64,000 nt of DNA from Chromatium okenii (GTDB taxonomy: Bacteria > Pseudomonadota > Gammaproteobacteria > Chromatiales > Chromatiaceae). Both the position numbers and the translations under genes were made by a program. The notes under the pieces were generated by a model, which saw nothing but the letters and a program-made list of their open reading frames with translations, was not told the DNA's origin and made no database searches. Below, one piece after another: positions 9,348-20,500 of this stretch. Where the stretch lies: contig NZ_PPGH01000018.1 of NCBI RefSeq assembly GCF_002958735.1, positions 124,001-188,000 of the forward strand, read 5' to 3'. The first letter of the stretch is position 1, and each line of letters opens with the position of its first letter.

Positions 9348-10904
9348 CTATTTTAGAATTTGCGGTATCAATTCACGCAAAATTGGCAAACCAAAAACAA
9401 CAAAAGCAAACGCTATAATCAATCCAATGCTCATTGTAATGAATGGAATGAGCATTAAATGCTCTCTACGTTTGTCATTGTAGTTACGAACCAATGCGAC
9501 AGTACCGAGTACGGGTAAACCAGTGATATGATAAAGTTGATTGCGATCATCAAAAACAGGGCGTAGCAAATCCATTATTAGGGCTAATACTAGACCGACA
9601 CCAATTGCGAGCAATAACACGCCACCAGAAAGGATTAAACGATTAGGTGCTGTCGGTTTTAATGGGGCAAATGGTGGGTCAATAACACGAAATTTGACCC
9701 CTTCCGATGTTTTTTCAACCTGTGTTGAAAGCCGTGCTGTTTCACGACGTTGGAGCATTGCTTTATGTTGTTCAGCAACAGTTGTGTAATTACGAGTGAG
9801 TTGTTTTAATTCTGCTTCAATTCGTGGAATGCTATCAATCTGACTTTCAAGCTCCGCTACTCTTTTTCCATAATCTTCGACGCGTGCTTTCATTGCGGCG
9901 ATTTGTGTGTCAGCTTCACTCAGTGCGACTTTCAAACTGCCGTAAACCGTATCAGCCTGTACATTCCCTGAGTCCTGATTATTACGACTGGCAATGGCTC
10001 TTTGTTTGTTACGCATTTGACTTTCTGCAATTTGCCGCCGCAGCTCAATAATATCAGGATGTTTTTCTGTATAACGCAGCAACAAATCGTCGAGTTTGTT
10101 TTGCAATGCCATAACACGTGGGTCTTCAATTTGTTGATCCGAAGTGCTATCGATATTAGAAATGAATGCTTGGTCTTGTGATTCAAGTTGAAAGCTCAAT
10201 TCATCACGTCGCCAGTTTGCTTCGCGTAACGCTAATTCAGAATCTTTTAGCCCTGCCTTCGCAGCTTCTAAATTTTTGTAATATCCGCCTTGATCGGCTG
10301 ATAACACTCCTGCATATTTACGCTGAAAATCAGCAAGTTGTTGTTCAGATTGTTTTAATCTTGATTCATATTCATCAATTTCTTGATCTAAAAAATCCTT
10401 TGCTGTGGTTGATGCACGTTGATCGCCAACAAGGGCTTCATCAATAAAAATAGAAACAAGCGACTGCACAGCTTTTTTTGCACTTTCAGGATTGCGATGT
10501 TCAAAAGAAACTGAATACAGTGAAGGATTCGCGCGATCACCCATAATACGAATTTTTGTGCTTAAATCTGAAATAAGTTTCTCTTTATCTTGCTCGCTAC
10601 CACTCGTAAGATCAAGATCACTCATAGCAACAACTTTTTCTAAATTTGGTCTACTCAGTAACATCTTGCTCATTAAAGAAACACGCTGCACTAAATCAGG
10701 TTGAACAGTTAAACCTTGTAAGAGCGGGCGCAATACACTATTAGTATCGACAAAAACTCGTGCTGAAGCACCAAACTGATCGGGTATTTTTGCAACGAAA
10801 ATCCAACCACCAATCGCTACTAACCATGCAGCAATTAGCGCCAGCCAGCGATGACGCCACATGCCACGGGCATAACCTAAAATCTGTGCTAAAACTTCAT
10901 GCAT
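9348..10904 (-). CDS. Polysaccharide chain-length determinant of the XrtA locus (Wzz family)
   Basis: A 518-residue inner-membrane protein. One membrane segment lies near residues 18-35 (WLALIAAWLVAIGGWIFVA), with two more hydrophobic stretches at about 425-450 and 485-505. A large periplasmic region between them contains long coiled coils (about residues 170-385). This is the Wzz/PCP architecture in the longer form seen with exosortase A (TIGR03007 type). It sets the length of the exported polysaccharide and docks the separate tyrosine kinase encoded 11 bases downstream. Unlike Wzc, the kinase is not fused. ATG at 10904. Confidence 0.9.
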   Translation of the reverse strand: MHEVLAQILGYARGMWRHRWLALIAAWLVAIGGWIFVAKIPDQFGASARVFVDTNSVLRPLLQGLTVQPDLVQRVSLMSKMLLSRPNLEKVVAMSDLDLTSGSEQDKEKLISDLSTKIRIMGDRANPSLYSVSFEHRNPESAKKAVQSLVSIFIDEALVGDQRASTTAKDFLDQEIDEYESRLKQSEQQLADFQRKYAGVLSADQGGYYKNLEAAKAGLKDSELALREANWRRDELSFQLESQDQAFISNIDSTSDQQIEDPRVMALQNKLDDLLLRYTEKHPDIIELRRQIAESQMRNKQRAIASRNNQDSGNVQADTVYGSLKVALSEADTQIAAMKARVEDYGKRVAELESQIDSIPRIEAELKQLTRNYTTVAEQHKAMLQRRETARLSTQVEKTSEGVKFRVIDPPFAPLKPTAPNRLILSGGVLLLAIGVGLVLALIMDLLRPVFDDRNQLYHITGLPVLGTVALVRNYNDKRREHLMLIPFITMSIGLIIAFAFVVFGLPILRELIPQILK

Positions 10905-10964
10905 AATAAGTCACTTACAAAGATGACTAGGAGATTAAAGGCAACTTAATTTTGTTAAGTTATC

Positions 10965-11612
10965 CTAAAACCATGCTTCTGGAATAATTAAAATATCGCC
11001 GGGTAAGAGGCTGACATTTTGCAAAATATCACCATGACGAATCAAATCGTCCAGTCGTACTGAGTATTGTTGTTGTTTGCCGTTTTGATAACGCACCAAT
11101 ACTGATTTGTTTCCAGATGCAAATTCGGTAAGACCGCCAACTTCAATCATTAGATCAAGGATTGTCATGTGTTTACGAAAAGGCACAGCAGCTGGCTTTA
11201 ATGCTTCGCCAATAATACGCACTTGCTGCGTTGGCAAACCAACAAAACCATTAACAATGACCGTTACAATCGGCGAACGCACATAAGTTGCAAATTGTTT
11301 TTCAAGGTCTCGTGCCAACTGTGATGGTGTTTTGCCGCTGGCCTGCATGTCTTCAATAAGAGGCGTTGTTAACATACCATCAGGACGCACTGGAACGCTG
11401 CCTGATAATTCTGCTAATCCCCAAACAAAGATATTCACTGTATCGCCCGGTGCAATTTGATAAAAATAGCCGTCTTGTACAGTTGTTTCGCGTTGTTCTG
11501 GCGGTACTGGTGGTAATGCTTTTTTCTTAATAAATGAGCAACTTGTTATCACTAAAAGTGAAGAAATCAACAAAAAGCTAAGGCTTTTTTTGAATAAAAA
11601 ATGAGTGTTCAA
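10965..11612 (-). CDS. Polysaccharide export lipoprotein (Wza-like) of the XrtA locus
   Basis: A 215-residue protein with a lipoprotein signal (hydrophobic run then the lipobox region VITSCSF, lipidated Cys near residue 26). A Poly_export domain (YQIAPGDTVNIFVWGLAELS) and an SLBB-type domain follow. It belongs to the short Wza-like family of exosortase loci (TIGR03027 type) and should form the outer-membrane export pore. The start is a TTG at 11612, supported by an AGGAG ribosome site six bases upstream; no better ATG exists. It follows prsR by 26 bases and precedes the chain-length gene by 60 bases, so it begins the biosynthetic half of the operon. Confidence 0.9.
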   Translation of the reverse strand: MNTHFLFKKSLSFLLISSLLVITSCSFIKKKALPPVPPEQRETTVQDGYFYQIAPGDTVNIFVWGLAELSGSVPVRPDGMLTTPLIEDMQASGKTPSQLARDLEKQFATYVRSPIVTVIVNGFVGLPTQQVRIIGEALKPAAVPFRKHMTILDLMIEVGGLTEFASGNKSVLVRYQNGKQQQYSVRLDDLIRHGDILQNVSLLPGDILIIPEAWF

Positions 11613-11638
11613 AGTACGCTCCTAAATTGCATCAGTCA

Positions 11639-13018
11639 TCACTCTTTGGAAACTGCTTTAAGATGATACTTTTCAAGTAGACCGTAAAGCGTAGGGCGTG
11701 TAACACCCAGTTCTTTTGCAGCGAGTGAGATATTTCCATCAAATTGAATCAAAGCACGACGAATAACTTGCGATTCTGCACGTAATCGCGCTTCTTGTAA
11801 GGTTGCAGGTGCAGACTGTATCTCATCATCCACAAGATTCAAATCAAGATCAGAAATTGTAATGTGCTGCCCTTCCGCCATAATTGCTGCCCGTTTTACA
11901 CGGCTTTCAATTTCGCGCACATTGCCAGGCCAATGGTATTTTTCAATCTCTTCAATTGCATCTTTAGTAAAACCTCTTAGCGATTTACCCAGCTCTTCGT
12001 TAAATTTATTCAAAAATGCCTTAGCAAGTAAAATCGCGTCACCTTCTCGCTCACGCAATGGCGGAAGGGTAATGGTGATTTCGCTAATGCGATAAAACAA
12101 ATCTTCACGAAACAATCCTTCACTAATCCGCGCCTGTAGATTTTGATGCGTGGCGCAAATGATACGCAAATCCACAGCGATAGTTTCGCGTCCACCGACA
12201 CGTTCAATAACACGTTCTTGAAGAAAACGTAATAATTTTGCTTGTAATGATAACGGTAAATCGCCAATTTCATCTAAAAATAATGTGCCGCTGTCAGCGT
12301 ATTCAATTTTGCCACGAGTCTGTTTGGACGCGCCAGTAAATGCGCCTTTTTCATAGCCAAATAGTTCGCTTTCCAGTAAATTTTCTGGAATTGCTGCACA
12401 ATTGATTGCAACTAATGCTCCCTGCGCATATTGACTCATTTCATGCAATGCGCGTGCAAAAAGTTCTTTGCCAGTACCACTTTCGCCAAGAATAAGAACG
12501 CTAGCGTTAGTTCCCGCAACTTTTTCAACGGTTTGACACACTTTTAACATTTGCGGACTGGCGGCAATAACACCGCGCAATGGCAAATCACCTCGAATTT
12601 GTTGTTGTAAATGACGATTTTCTGACTCCAATTCTGATAAACGATGCGCTCGCTCTACCACCAGTGTCAATACTTCGGCATCAATGGGTTTGAGATAAAA
12701 ATCATAGGCGCCAAGACCAATAGCAGCGACTGCATTGCGGCGATCATCATTACCCGTGACCATAATTACTTTGGTTTCTGGTGCAAATTGAAGAATCTCG
12801 GTCAATGTCGCTAATCCTTCAGTCACACCACCGGGATCGGGTGGTAATCCTAAATCAAGTGTTACGACACGAGGACGAAAGCGGCGCATCAAGATCATTG
12901 CTTCAGTGCGATTACCCGCAATCTGCACTTCAAAGCCGTCAAAACACCAGCGCAATTGACTTTGCAACCCCGGATCGTCTTCAACAACTAATAGCGGTTT
13001 AAGCAATTTTTTTTTCAT
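11639..13018 (-). CDS. prsR: PrsR: sigma-54-dependent response regulator of the PEP-CTERM system
   Basis: A 459-residue NtrC-type regulator. The receiver domain (about residues 8-125) has a phosphoacceptor Asp in VVTLDLGLP. The AAA+ sigma-54 interaction domain (about 150-390) has Walker A GESGTGKE, the loop ELFGYEKGAFTGA and Walker B GTLFLDEIG. A C-terminal Fis-type helix-turn-helix follows (ISLAAKELGVTRPTLYGLL). The TIGR02915 family pairs with PrsK and is thought to activate sigma-54 promoters upstream of PEP-CTERM genes. It directly follows prsK and precedes the export gene. I looked for a -24/-12 promoter near the operon and did not find a convincing one. Confidence 0.92.
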   Translation of the reverse strand: MKKKLLKPLLVVEDDPGLQSQLRWCFDGFEVQIAGNRTEAMILMRRFRPRVVTLDLGLPPDPGGVTEGLATLTEILQFAPETKVIMVTGNDDRRNAVAAIGLGAYDFYLKPIDAEVLTLVVERAHRLSELESENRHLQQQIRGDLPLRGVIAASPQMLKVCQTVEKVAGTNASVLILGESGTGKELFARALHEMSQYAQGALVAINCAAIPENLLESELFGYEKGAFTGASKQTRGKIEYADSGTLFLDEIGDLPLSLQAKLLRFLQERVIERVGGRETIAVDLRIICATHQNLQARISEGLFREDLFYRISEITITLPPLREREGDAILLAKAFLNKFNEELGKSLRGFTKDAIEEIEKYHWPGNVREIESRVKRAAIMAEGQHITISDLDLNLVDDEIQSAPATLQEARLRAESQVIRRALIQFDGNISLAAKELGVTRPTLYGLLEKYHLKAVSKE

Positions 13019-13036
13019 AGATTTCTCAGTGTGCTA

Positions 13037-15090
13037 TTAAATTGCTGATAACTTGAGCGCATTGGGTAATATCACACGAATTAACGTCCCCTGTGCCAAT
13101 TCAGTTTGTACATTCAAATCACCACCAAGTGAGCGCACAAATTCAAGGCTTTCAAATGCCCCGATGCCCATGCCTGTTAATCCTTTTGTTGAATCAAATG
13201 GGCGAAAAAGGCGCTCGCGCACAAATTCTGGTGACATTCCTGTGCCAGTGTCTTCTATTTCAATAATTGCATTGCTACCTTCTTGTTGTAGTCGAATCTG
13301 TAATTCACCCTCTGGCGGCGTTGCATCCTGAGCGTTTTGAATTAAATGACTTAACACCGTACATAATCGCTCTCGATCTGCATTGATTTGTAGCCCGCGC
13401 AGTGGGTCGTGAATTGTGGTTTGGGATCGCGTTTAGTATGAATAGCAATTACTTCTGCAATCACTTCATCGAGTATGACACTGCTTGGCGGTGCACCGCG
13501 AATACCGCTGCGTAATTGCGCCATAAGCCGTTGCATTCGATCTACCGAACTTTTAATAGTGGTAATCATATCTTCAACAAATGCCGGATTATGCTTGTGC
13601 TTTTCTGCATTGGAAAGCAGTAGCGATTGCTGCGCTAACAAATTTTTCAAATCATGTGCGACGTATGCTGAAAGTTGGCTAAAGGCTTCAAATTGTCGCG
13701 CCCGCATTAATGCTTGATCAAGCCGATATTGAGCAACGTAACTCGCCGCTTGATGTGCGGCAGTTTTCAGTAAAGAGCGGTCTTCCCAATTCAGGGATTG
13801 CACCGGATCGGCATTCATCAATACCACAAAACCGCCGACTTGTTCGCGGAAAAATAGCGGAATAATTAACCATGCTTCCGGTAATTGCTCCAACCAGCTT
13901 GGTGATTCAAATCCATCATAAAAATCAGGCTGGCTGCGATATTCTGCGAGATCAATAATCCAGCCGCGACGAATCATAAACTGCACCATTGGATGATTGC
14001 TTGGCTGCATTAGCGTATCAATTGGTGGTATGTTAATTCGTTCTACCAATACGAATGCGCCCTGTTCGTTGCCAACCCACAGCATTCCGCCGCCACTATT
14101 CACAATTGCACCGAGTGCGGTCACGACTGCTTCTGGAACATTAACGCCCGGACGTGATAATGCTTCGGTAAAGCGCAGCCATTCTTCTCGATAATCATAT
14201 TTAAGACTGAAAAAATGGCGATTAACCAATACGCGCAGTCGAGCACGTAATTGCACTGAAAACAGCAATAACACTAATAAAGTTCCTGCTGCGAATAAAA
14301 AGGTAATTTGCAGCAGTGCGCCCCAAGTGCCACCAAAATAGCGGATGTAATAACCAGCCGCCGCCATTGCCATTAAATAAATTCCTGCGGCAGTCAGGGT
14401 TGCGGAATGAAAAACGACATGGCGCGAAACATGTACTTCTAGCGACCAACTCGGATTGCGTGCTGCGGATACGGTAATTAAAGGCACAATTAGCGCATTC
14501 ACAAGACCTCGCGCTTCCCATAATTGCGCATCAAGTTGTTGCATCAACAGTGCATCAGCGTAAAAAAACAGGTCGTAAATAAAAATTGCGCCGAGTCCTA
14601 AACATAGATGTTTAATTTCCCCGCGCTGTTGCGGTTTTCGATTGCGAAATACCTGTTCAATTAATAACACGCCAATAATTGCCAGCAGTGTCCATAACAG
14701 AAATAGGATGTTAGCAGGCAGCGGTGGCTGATTGAGCAACCTCAGTGCTATTGGTAGCACCAGCATTAACAGCGCACTTCCGCCAATTAACCACCACACC
14801 ATACTCAGCCAATAACGACTGCTGCTGCATTGAAGATCAGGAATTAAAATGTGTACCAAAAACAATAGCCAACTTGCCGTCCGCGCCAACTCGGTGAGCA
14901 TTAATAAAAGCGTCGGTATTGGTACTCCAACGAATACCAGCATATTGACTGTTGCCCAAACCGCTGTTGTGCCCGTTGCCAGCACTGCGATCAATCCCAT
15001 CAATCGCCCGCGCCAGGCCGTGACCAGTAATAACGTCAGCAGCAAATACGCCAGCAACGCAATGAAATAACTGAAGAATCCAATGCTCAT
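13037..15090 (-). CDS. prsK: PrsK: membrane histidine kinase of the PEP-CTERM system, frameshifted
   Basis: About 684 residues after repair. The first 290 residues are hydrophobic, with about eight membrane segments. A GAF-like domain follows, then a histidine-kinase core with the phosphorylation site in AYVAHDLKNLLAQQ and ATP-binding boxes LIQNAQDATP, IEDTGTGMSP and GMGIGAFES. The sensor partner of PrsR encoded next door; the signal is unknown. The gene is split by one missing base between about 13395 and 13425. The first frame reads through RDPKPQF and then loses similarity. The other frame resumes with DPLRGLQINADRERL and carries the whole ATP-binding part. This is probably an indel error, since without repair the kinase would be inactive. 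Confidence 0.88.
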
Positions 15091-15115
15091 TGCTAGAATT
15101 ACCGTCTTGTATAAA

Positions 15116-16991
15116 TTAGAGCGTCGGCGCGTTAACGGTCAATTCCACCACGCGACCCGTTGTATCTGCGCTCGTGTCTGGTTGATCACGCGGTCCCAGT
15201 CCACTGACATCGAGTCGCGCTCGGGTGATGCCCTGCGCAACCAGATAATCCGCCACAGCATTGGCGCGTCGCCGCGATAATTCCAAGTTATACGCAGCGT
15301 TTCCGTAGCGATCCGAATAACCGGTGATCGTGCCGCGAGCAGTTGGGAACTGCGTCAATCGTGCTACAACCTCCGCGAGTGGAGCAAAAAACTGTTTTTC
15401 AACAATGGTGCTGTTGCGGGCAAACGACACGGAAACGGTTAATGGTGGTGGCGGTGCGGCGCTGGGTTCGGCAGCAGATAAATCCGTTTCAGTCGTGCTG
15501 GCAAAAGCTGGTGGCGCTGCAATGGCTGGCGCAACGGGATCAATAGTACCAATCGTTCTCGTAGATTCGGCGTTGGTTTCTTCTGGCGCTGGTGGCAGCA
15601 ATACAACAGGTGCGGGTGGCGCAGTTTGTAGCGGCGGAGCAGGTGCGGGAGTAATGACTGGCGGCGGCGTTTCTGGAATAACCGGCGTGAATGCTGGCGC
15701 TGGCGGAGCGTCCAAATAGGTCAACAGCGTCGTTGTGCTAGAGCTAATCCATTGTTGTGCATGGTCAAGCAGCGGACGCCACGCAACAAACTGGCGCAAA
15801 TACAACGCTGCGCCTGCGCCAAATAAAATCAGGCTGAATAACAGCGCCAGCCGCCAATGTTTTGCCAATAACAACTGCGCGGATGCCAACGATTCTGACG
15901 GTGCATTGTTGGTCGCAACGCGGGCTGGCGCAGCAGGTGGTGCTTCCCAGTGCGGAGCTTCATCGTGAAACGGATTTTTCGGCGGAGGCGGTGAATCGTC
16001 GCGTCGCGCTGCGGGCGGTGGCGGTGTGGAGACGAATGGCGCAGGCGCAGTTTTGACTGGTGGCAGCATTGCGGCAGACAGACCGCAGTCAATTTGTGCC
16101 CAATCCACTTTTGCTGCTGCGAGTTCGCTCGCACTGGGTTCTGCGGGCGCTTCGTTATCCGCGACGAATTGCTGCGGCGTTAATTCTTCTTGACGCAGTT
16201 CGCCGAGCACGAATTCAACATCGGCAAGCGTGACGACGTGCGCTTCTTCAATAAAACTGTGTAATAACAAACGACTGCTGACGAGATTAATCATGCGCGG
16301 AACGCCGCCGCTGAAACGATAAATCGCCTCCATCACGCCGGGTTTAATTTCGGGATCGCCGCGCCAGCCGCTTTAATTAAACGGTGTTGAATGTAGCCAA
16401 TGAGTTCTTGCGGACTCAACGCTTCCAAATGCCATGCGGCAAGCAAACGCTGATGAAGCTGTTCTAATTCTCGACTGCGCACCAGATCGCGCAGCGATTC
16501 CTGACCGATGAGCACGATTTGCAGCAGCGGTTGTCCAGCGTGTTGCAAATTAGTCAACAGCCGCAATTCTTCGAGTGCGGCAGCGGATAAATCTTGTGAT
16601 TCATCAATGATTAACAGCGAGCGTTTGCCATACTGATATTGCTGACTGAGGAAATCGAGCAGACCCTGCAACACCATCGCTTTATTTTGCGCTCGCGTAT
16701 CCAGTCCGAAAGCATAAGCAGTCATCCGCAACAAATCTTCTGCACCGAGTCGAGTGCTCATCAGCGTGGCGACCTTGACATCTTGTCCAGTGAGACGGTC
16801 GAGCAAATCGTGCACCAGTGTCGTTTTGCCCGTACCCGGTCTGCCGGTAATCATTACAAAGCCCTCGCGCGATGGAGCGCATAATCAATATAGGCTTTGG
16901 CTTTGGCGAAGTTATCGTGATTAAAGCAAAAACGGTGGTCTGGACTTAACCGGAAAGGATCAGCATTCAAACCATAAAAACGTTCGTACAT
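15116..16991 (-). CDS. ExeA/XrtA-type AAA ATPase fused to a membrane helix and an OmpA domain, frameshifted twice
   Basis: About 625 residues after repair. It begins MYERFYGLNADPFRLSPDH, the typical start of the exosortase-associated ExeA-like ATPase (TIGR03015). Walker A is GRPGTGKTT and Walker B is LLIIDESQDL. After the roughly 270-residue ATPase come a proline-rich segment, one membrane helix (about residues 380-400), a second Pro/Ala-rich periplasmic linker, and an OmpA-C-like peptidoglycan-binding domain (about 520-625; GYSDRYGNAAYNLELSRRRA). Single bases are missing near 16867 and 16369; both corrected frames join conserved sequence. The usual family member stops after the ATPase, so the C-terminal half is a fusion. 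ExeA of type II secretion also links an ATPase to a peptidoglycan-binding domain, which supports a role in opening the cell wall for export. Confidence 0.85.
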
Positions 16992-17044
16992 AATAAATTA
17001 CCAGACTTTTTTTAGGATCAATTCGACACGTAATGGTGACAGAT

Positions 17045-17075
17045 GCAACCTGATTTCGATGCAGTCTCAGGTTGC
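17045..17075. promoter_or_regulatory. Perfect 9-bp inverted repeat upstream of the ATPase-OmpA gene
   Basis: GCAACCTGA and TCAGGTTGC face each other across 13 bases, within the 264-base gap between the start of the minus-strand ATPase-OmpA gene and the small plus-strand gene. No T run follows, so it is not a standard terminator. It could be an operator or a leader hairpin. The rest of this gap shows no clear promoter or gene. Confidence 0.35.
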
Positions 17076-17255
17076 TTGATGAGCTGCAAATTTGTCGATT
17101 GGTTCACAATAACTGCCGACTCCTTTTTGTAGTCTGCACCGCACGAGATGGTTTGATGAATCAACCGCGCTCCAACGATGATGCGCAAGTTAGGAATATC
17201 ACCATCTTCTCACACACAATCGCACCATAAATTGCAGATACTATGGGGACATCAC

Positions 17256-17447
17256 ATGAATCACGCTGCCACTCAGATCGACATTCATCAGCTCGCTATT
17301 CAAGACCGCATTGATTACTACGAACAGGAATTAAGCCTCCTGAGCAATCCGGCAACTTTCCGCGAAAAAGTGTTGGCGAATGTTTACCGCTGCCTGTTGC
17401 AAACCTGTCTGCGGCAGTACGGCAGTCAAGCCAGCTTCATGGGTTAA
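17256..17447 (+). CDS. Small hypothetical protein, 63 residues
   Basis: A 63-residue reading frame starting MNHAATQIDIHQLAIQDR and ending with a conserved-looking helical segment (REKVLANVYRCLLQTCLRQYG). It is predicted to be soluble and mostly alpha-helical, with no signal peptide. I do not recognise the family. A GGGGA stretch lies six bases before the ATG, and a strong terminator stands about 30 bases after the stop, so it looks like a complete single-gene transcription unit. An in-frame extension to 17178 has no ribosome site. It lies divergent from the ATPase-OmpA gene inside the exopolysaccharide region, but a link to that system is only an inference from location. Confidence 0.55.
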   Translation: MNHAATQIDIHQLAIQDRIDYYEQELSLLSNPATFREKVLANVYRCLLQTCLRQYGSQASFMG

Positions 17448-17472
17448 ATTTTCTATCTTTTTGGTTGAACTG

Positions 17473-17507
17473 AAAAAACCGGAGCATTAACGCTCCGGTT
17501 TTCTTTT
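17473..17507. terminator. Rho-independent terminator between the small gene and prsT
   Basis: AACCGGAGC and GCTCCGGTT form a perfect 9-bp stem with a 6-base loop, followed by TTCTTTT on the plus strand and an A run on the other side. It can serve the small plus-strand gene and the convergent minus-strand prsT. Confidence 0.85.
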
Positions 17508-17528
17508 GTCTACTGTACGACCAGCCGC

Positions 17529-20500
17529 TTAATTTCCGCGCAATAATTTCAGCAACGCTTCTGCTTCAGACCGCTCCGCAAACGTCTGCGTTGATTGCAA
17601 TGCCGTTTCTAGCACCTGCTGCGCCTGCGCCCGATCACCGCTCTTTTGCAGAATTTGCGCCTTATGAAACAACAGACTGCCATTATCGGCGCTGAGTGCT
17701 AACGCCTTATCAATGGTGCGCAGCGCGTCGCGGATTTGTCCGTTGCGCAACAACACCATCGCCAGCGTGTCCACAATTTCTGCCGATTTAGGCGCAGCAG
17801 CGAAGGCTTGCTGGGCATATTTCAACGCCTGCGCCGGATCACGATCTTGCAGCAGCCACGCTAAATTATTCATCGCCACCGCATTTTTCGGATTGGTCTC
17901 CAAAGTGCGTTGAAAATGCGTGATTGCTTGATCATTGTGCCCCGCAGTCATCTCCACCTGCGCCAGTTGGAAATGCACCAGTCCATCTTTGGGATGCTGC
18001 GCCACCCATTCCGTCATCAGTCGCCGTGCACCGGCCACATCGTCCAGTTTCGCCAGCGCCCGCGTGAGCCAAATCAAGCTGACCGTTGAAGGCGTTTGGT
18101 CGAACAATTTTTGATACGCAGTTCGCGCCGACCGCCAATCATTTTTGCTTTCCGCGAGATTGCCGGTTAACAGCAGCACATCCGCATTTTCTGCGCCAAC
18201 CAAGGTGGAAAGTGCATCAAGCCGCACCTGCGCCTGCGTCGGCGACTTCTGCGCAATCGCTAAACGTGTCAAACCGATCAATGCCGCAGTCGATTTGGAA
18301 TCCATTTCCAGCGCCCGCTCCAGCGCCTTTTTCGCCGCATCCGGCTGCTCCAAACCCAGTTCTGCCTGCGCAGTGGCAACCAACACTTTGGGATCTTTCG
18401 GTGTCAGCGTGGCGAGCTGCTGCAATGTCTGTTTCGCCTCGGCGTAGCGTTGCAGCGCCAGCTCAGATTCCGCCATCAAACCTAACAGATTGACATCATT
18501 CGGATTATCGCTGGGCTGCCGATAACACGCGCCATGCTTGCTCGGCATTGCCCTGTTTGAGGTGATAAGCCGCGAGATACAGCTTCGGCTGCAACAATTG
18601 CGGATTCAGTTCGGCTGCCCGTTCGAGGTAATTCTCAGCCGCTGGCGGATCATTCTGCATCAGCGCCAGCCGCGCCAAATTCACCAACAGCTCCACGTTG
18701 CGCGGATTGCGCTTCAAACTATTTTCGTAAAACGTCTTAGCGCCAGCGAAATCCTTGGTTTGCAGCGCAATTGCAGCCAAGCCATTGGCTGCGCCAACAT
18801 TGCCGGGCTCCAATTCGAGCGTCTTGCGCAGCGCCCGTGTCGCGTCATCAATTTTTTTATCCTGCAAATACAACAGCCCCAGCAGCAATTGCGCCCGTGC
18901 TGATTTGGGCTGGCGCTGGCACAAATCCAATGCCGCTTGCACCGCCGCTTCCGGTTGCTTATTGCGCAGATGACCGAGCACCAATTGTTCTGCTGCGCCC
19001 CACAACGCCGGATCGCTGTCAAAACTCGTGCCTTTCACCGTCATCAATTCTTGAAACGCATCATTCGCCGCACTCGAATTGCCGGTTAATTGCGCCAATT
19101 GTCCTTCCAACAACAACACATCGGGATTGGAACTGCCGAGTTGATTTTTCAGCTCCTGCAACCGCCGCTGGGCGACAGCAACGTTCTTTTCCGCAATCGC
19201 CAATCGCGCCAATAAGTTGATTGCTGGTGCAAATTTGGGATCAAGCGCCAGCGCCTGTTCCAATTCACGTTTGGCCTGCGCGAGATCACCCAAGCCCGCC
19301 GCGACGATACCCTGCGCAACGTGAATCTTCGGTTCATCAGGAGTCAGACTGCGCAAGGTATTCAAGGTCGTCTGCGCCACCGTGAACTGTCGTGATGCCA
19401 CTTGCGCATCGGCTAACACGCCCAGCAATGCAGCATTTTTCGGAAATGCCAACAACGCTTTATTTACGATTTCAATCGCTTGCGCTGGTTCGCCGCGCTG
19501 CAAATAGTACGCAGTGAGATAAATTTGCGGTTCCAATGCCTTGGGATTGCGTTGCTGCGCCGTGTCCAAATACGTCTTTGCCGCAACTGCGTCATTTTGT
19601 GCCAGCGCGATTTTGGCCAGCATGATGAGCAACTGCGCACTGTCGGGATGATGTTTGAGGCTGGCGGTCAAATAGCCTTTGGCTTGATCGAGATTCTTAT
19701 TTTGTAACGCCAGCGCCGCCAACGCGCCGCTTGCGGTCAAATCGCCGGGGTCAAGTTCGAGTGCTTTATTGAACGCTTTGCTTGCTGCGTCCAGTTCTTT
19801 GCGCTGGAGATACACCATGCCAAGCAGCGTCTGCGCTCGCGCTGAACCCGGCTCGCGGGTTTGATACGCCTTGGCAGCTTCCAGCGCCTGATCCAATTTA
19901 TTGCTGCTGATCGCACCGAGCACCAACTGTTCGGCTGCGCCTTGGAAAGTCGGGTCTTGATTGAGTGCCGCTTGCAAAGCCCGCAGTCCTTCCTGTGCAT
20001 CGCCGTCACTGAGCAACGCCGCACCCAGTCGCGCATTGGCTGCGGCGGAATCCGGCATTTCAGCTTTCACTTGGCGCAGATAGCTGATGCTTTCATTGCG
20101 TTTACCCTGAACCATCAACGTATTCGCAAGCAAATCCATCGTCGCCGTATCGTTTGGTTGGCGTTGCAAAATCGACCGCGCCAAGCGTTCGGCTTCTTTG
20201 GTTTCGCCCTGCTGCAACAATGCAGTGGCTAATAAACGACGGATGGTTTGATCATCAGGTTGCGCTGCACTTGCTCGCTCCAAATGAATCCGCGCCAATG
20301 CCGGTTCGCCCAGCGCCAGCCGTGTCGCACCCGCCAACGTCAATGCGGGCAAGAAATCCGGCGCAGCACCGAGTGCAGCTTGCAAGTATTCAATGGCTTG
20401 GGCGTAATCCTTTTTGGTGTAAAGCAGCAAACCTTCAACGTAATCCAATTGCGGATTTTTTTTGAGTTGCTGGCGCAATTGCGCGATGTCCTGCGCAGCA

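Noticed and set aside
16992..17255. A sigma-54 promoter for the exopolysaccharide operon
   Set aside because: No sequence close to TGGCAC-N5-TTGC with correct spacing was found on the minus strand here or before the export gene.
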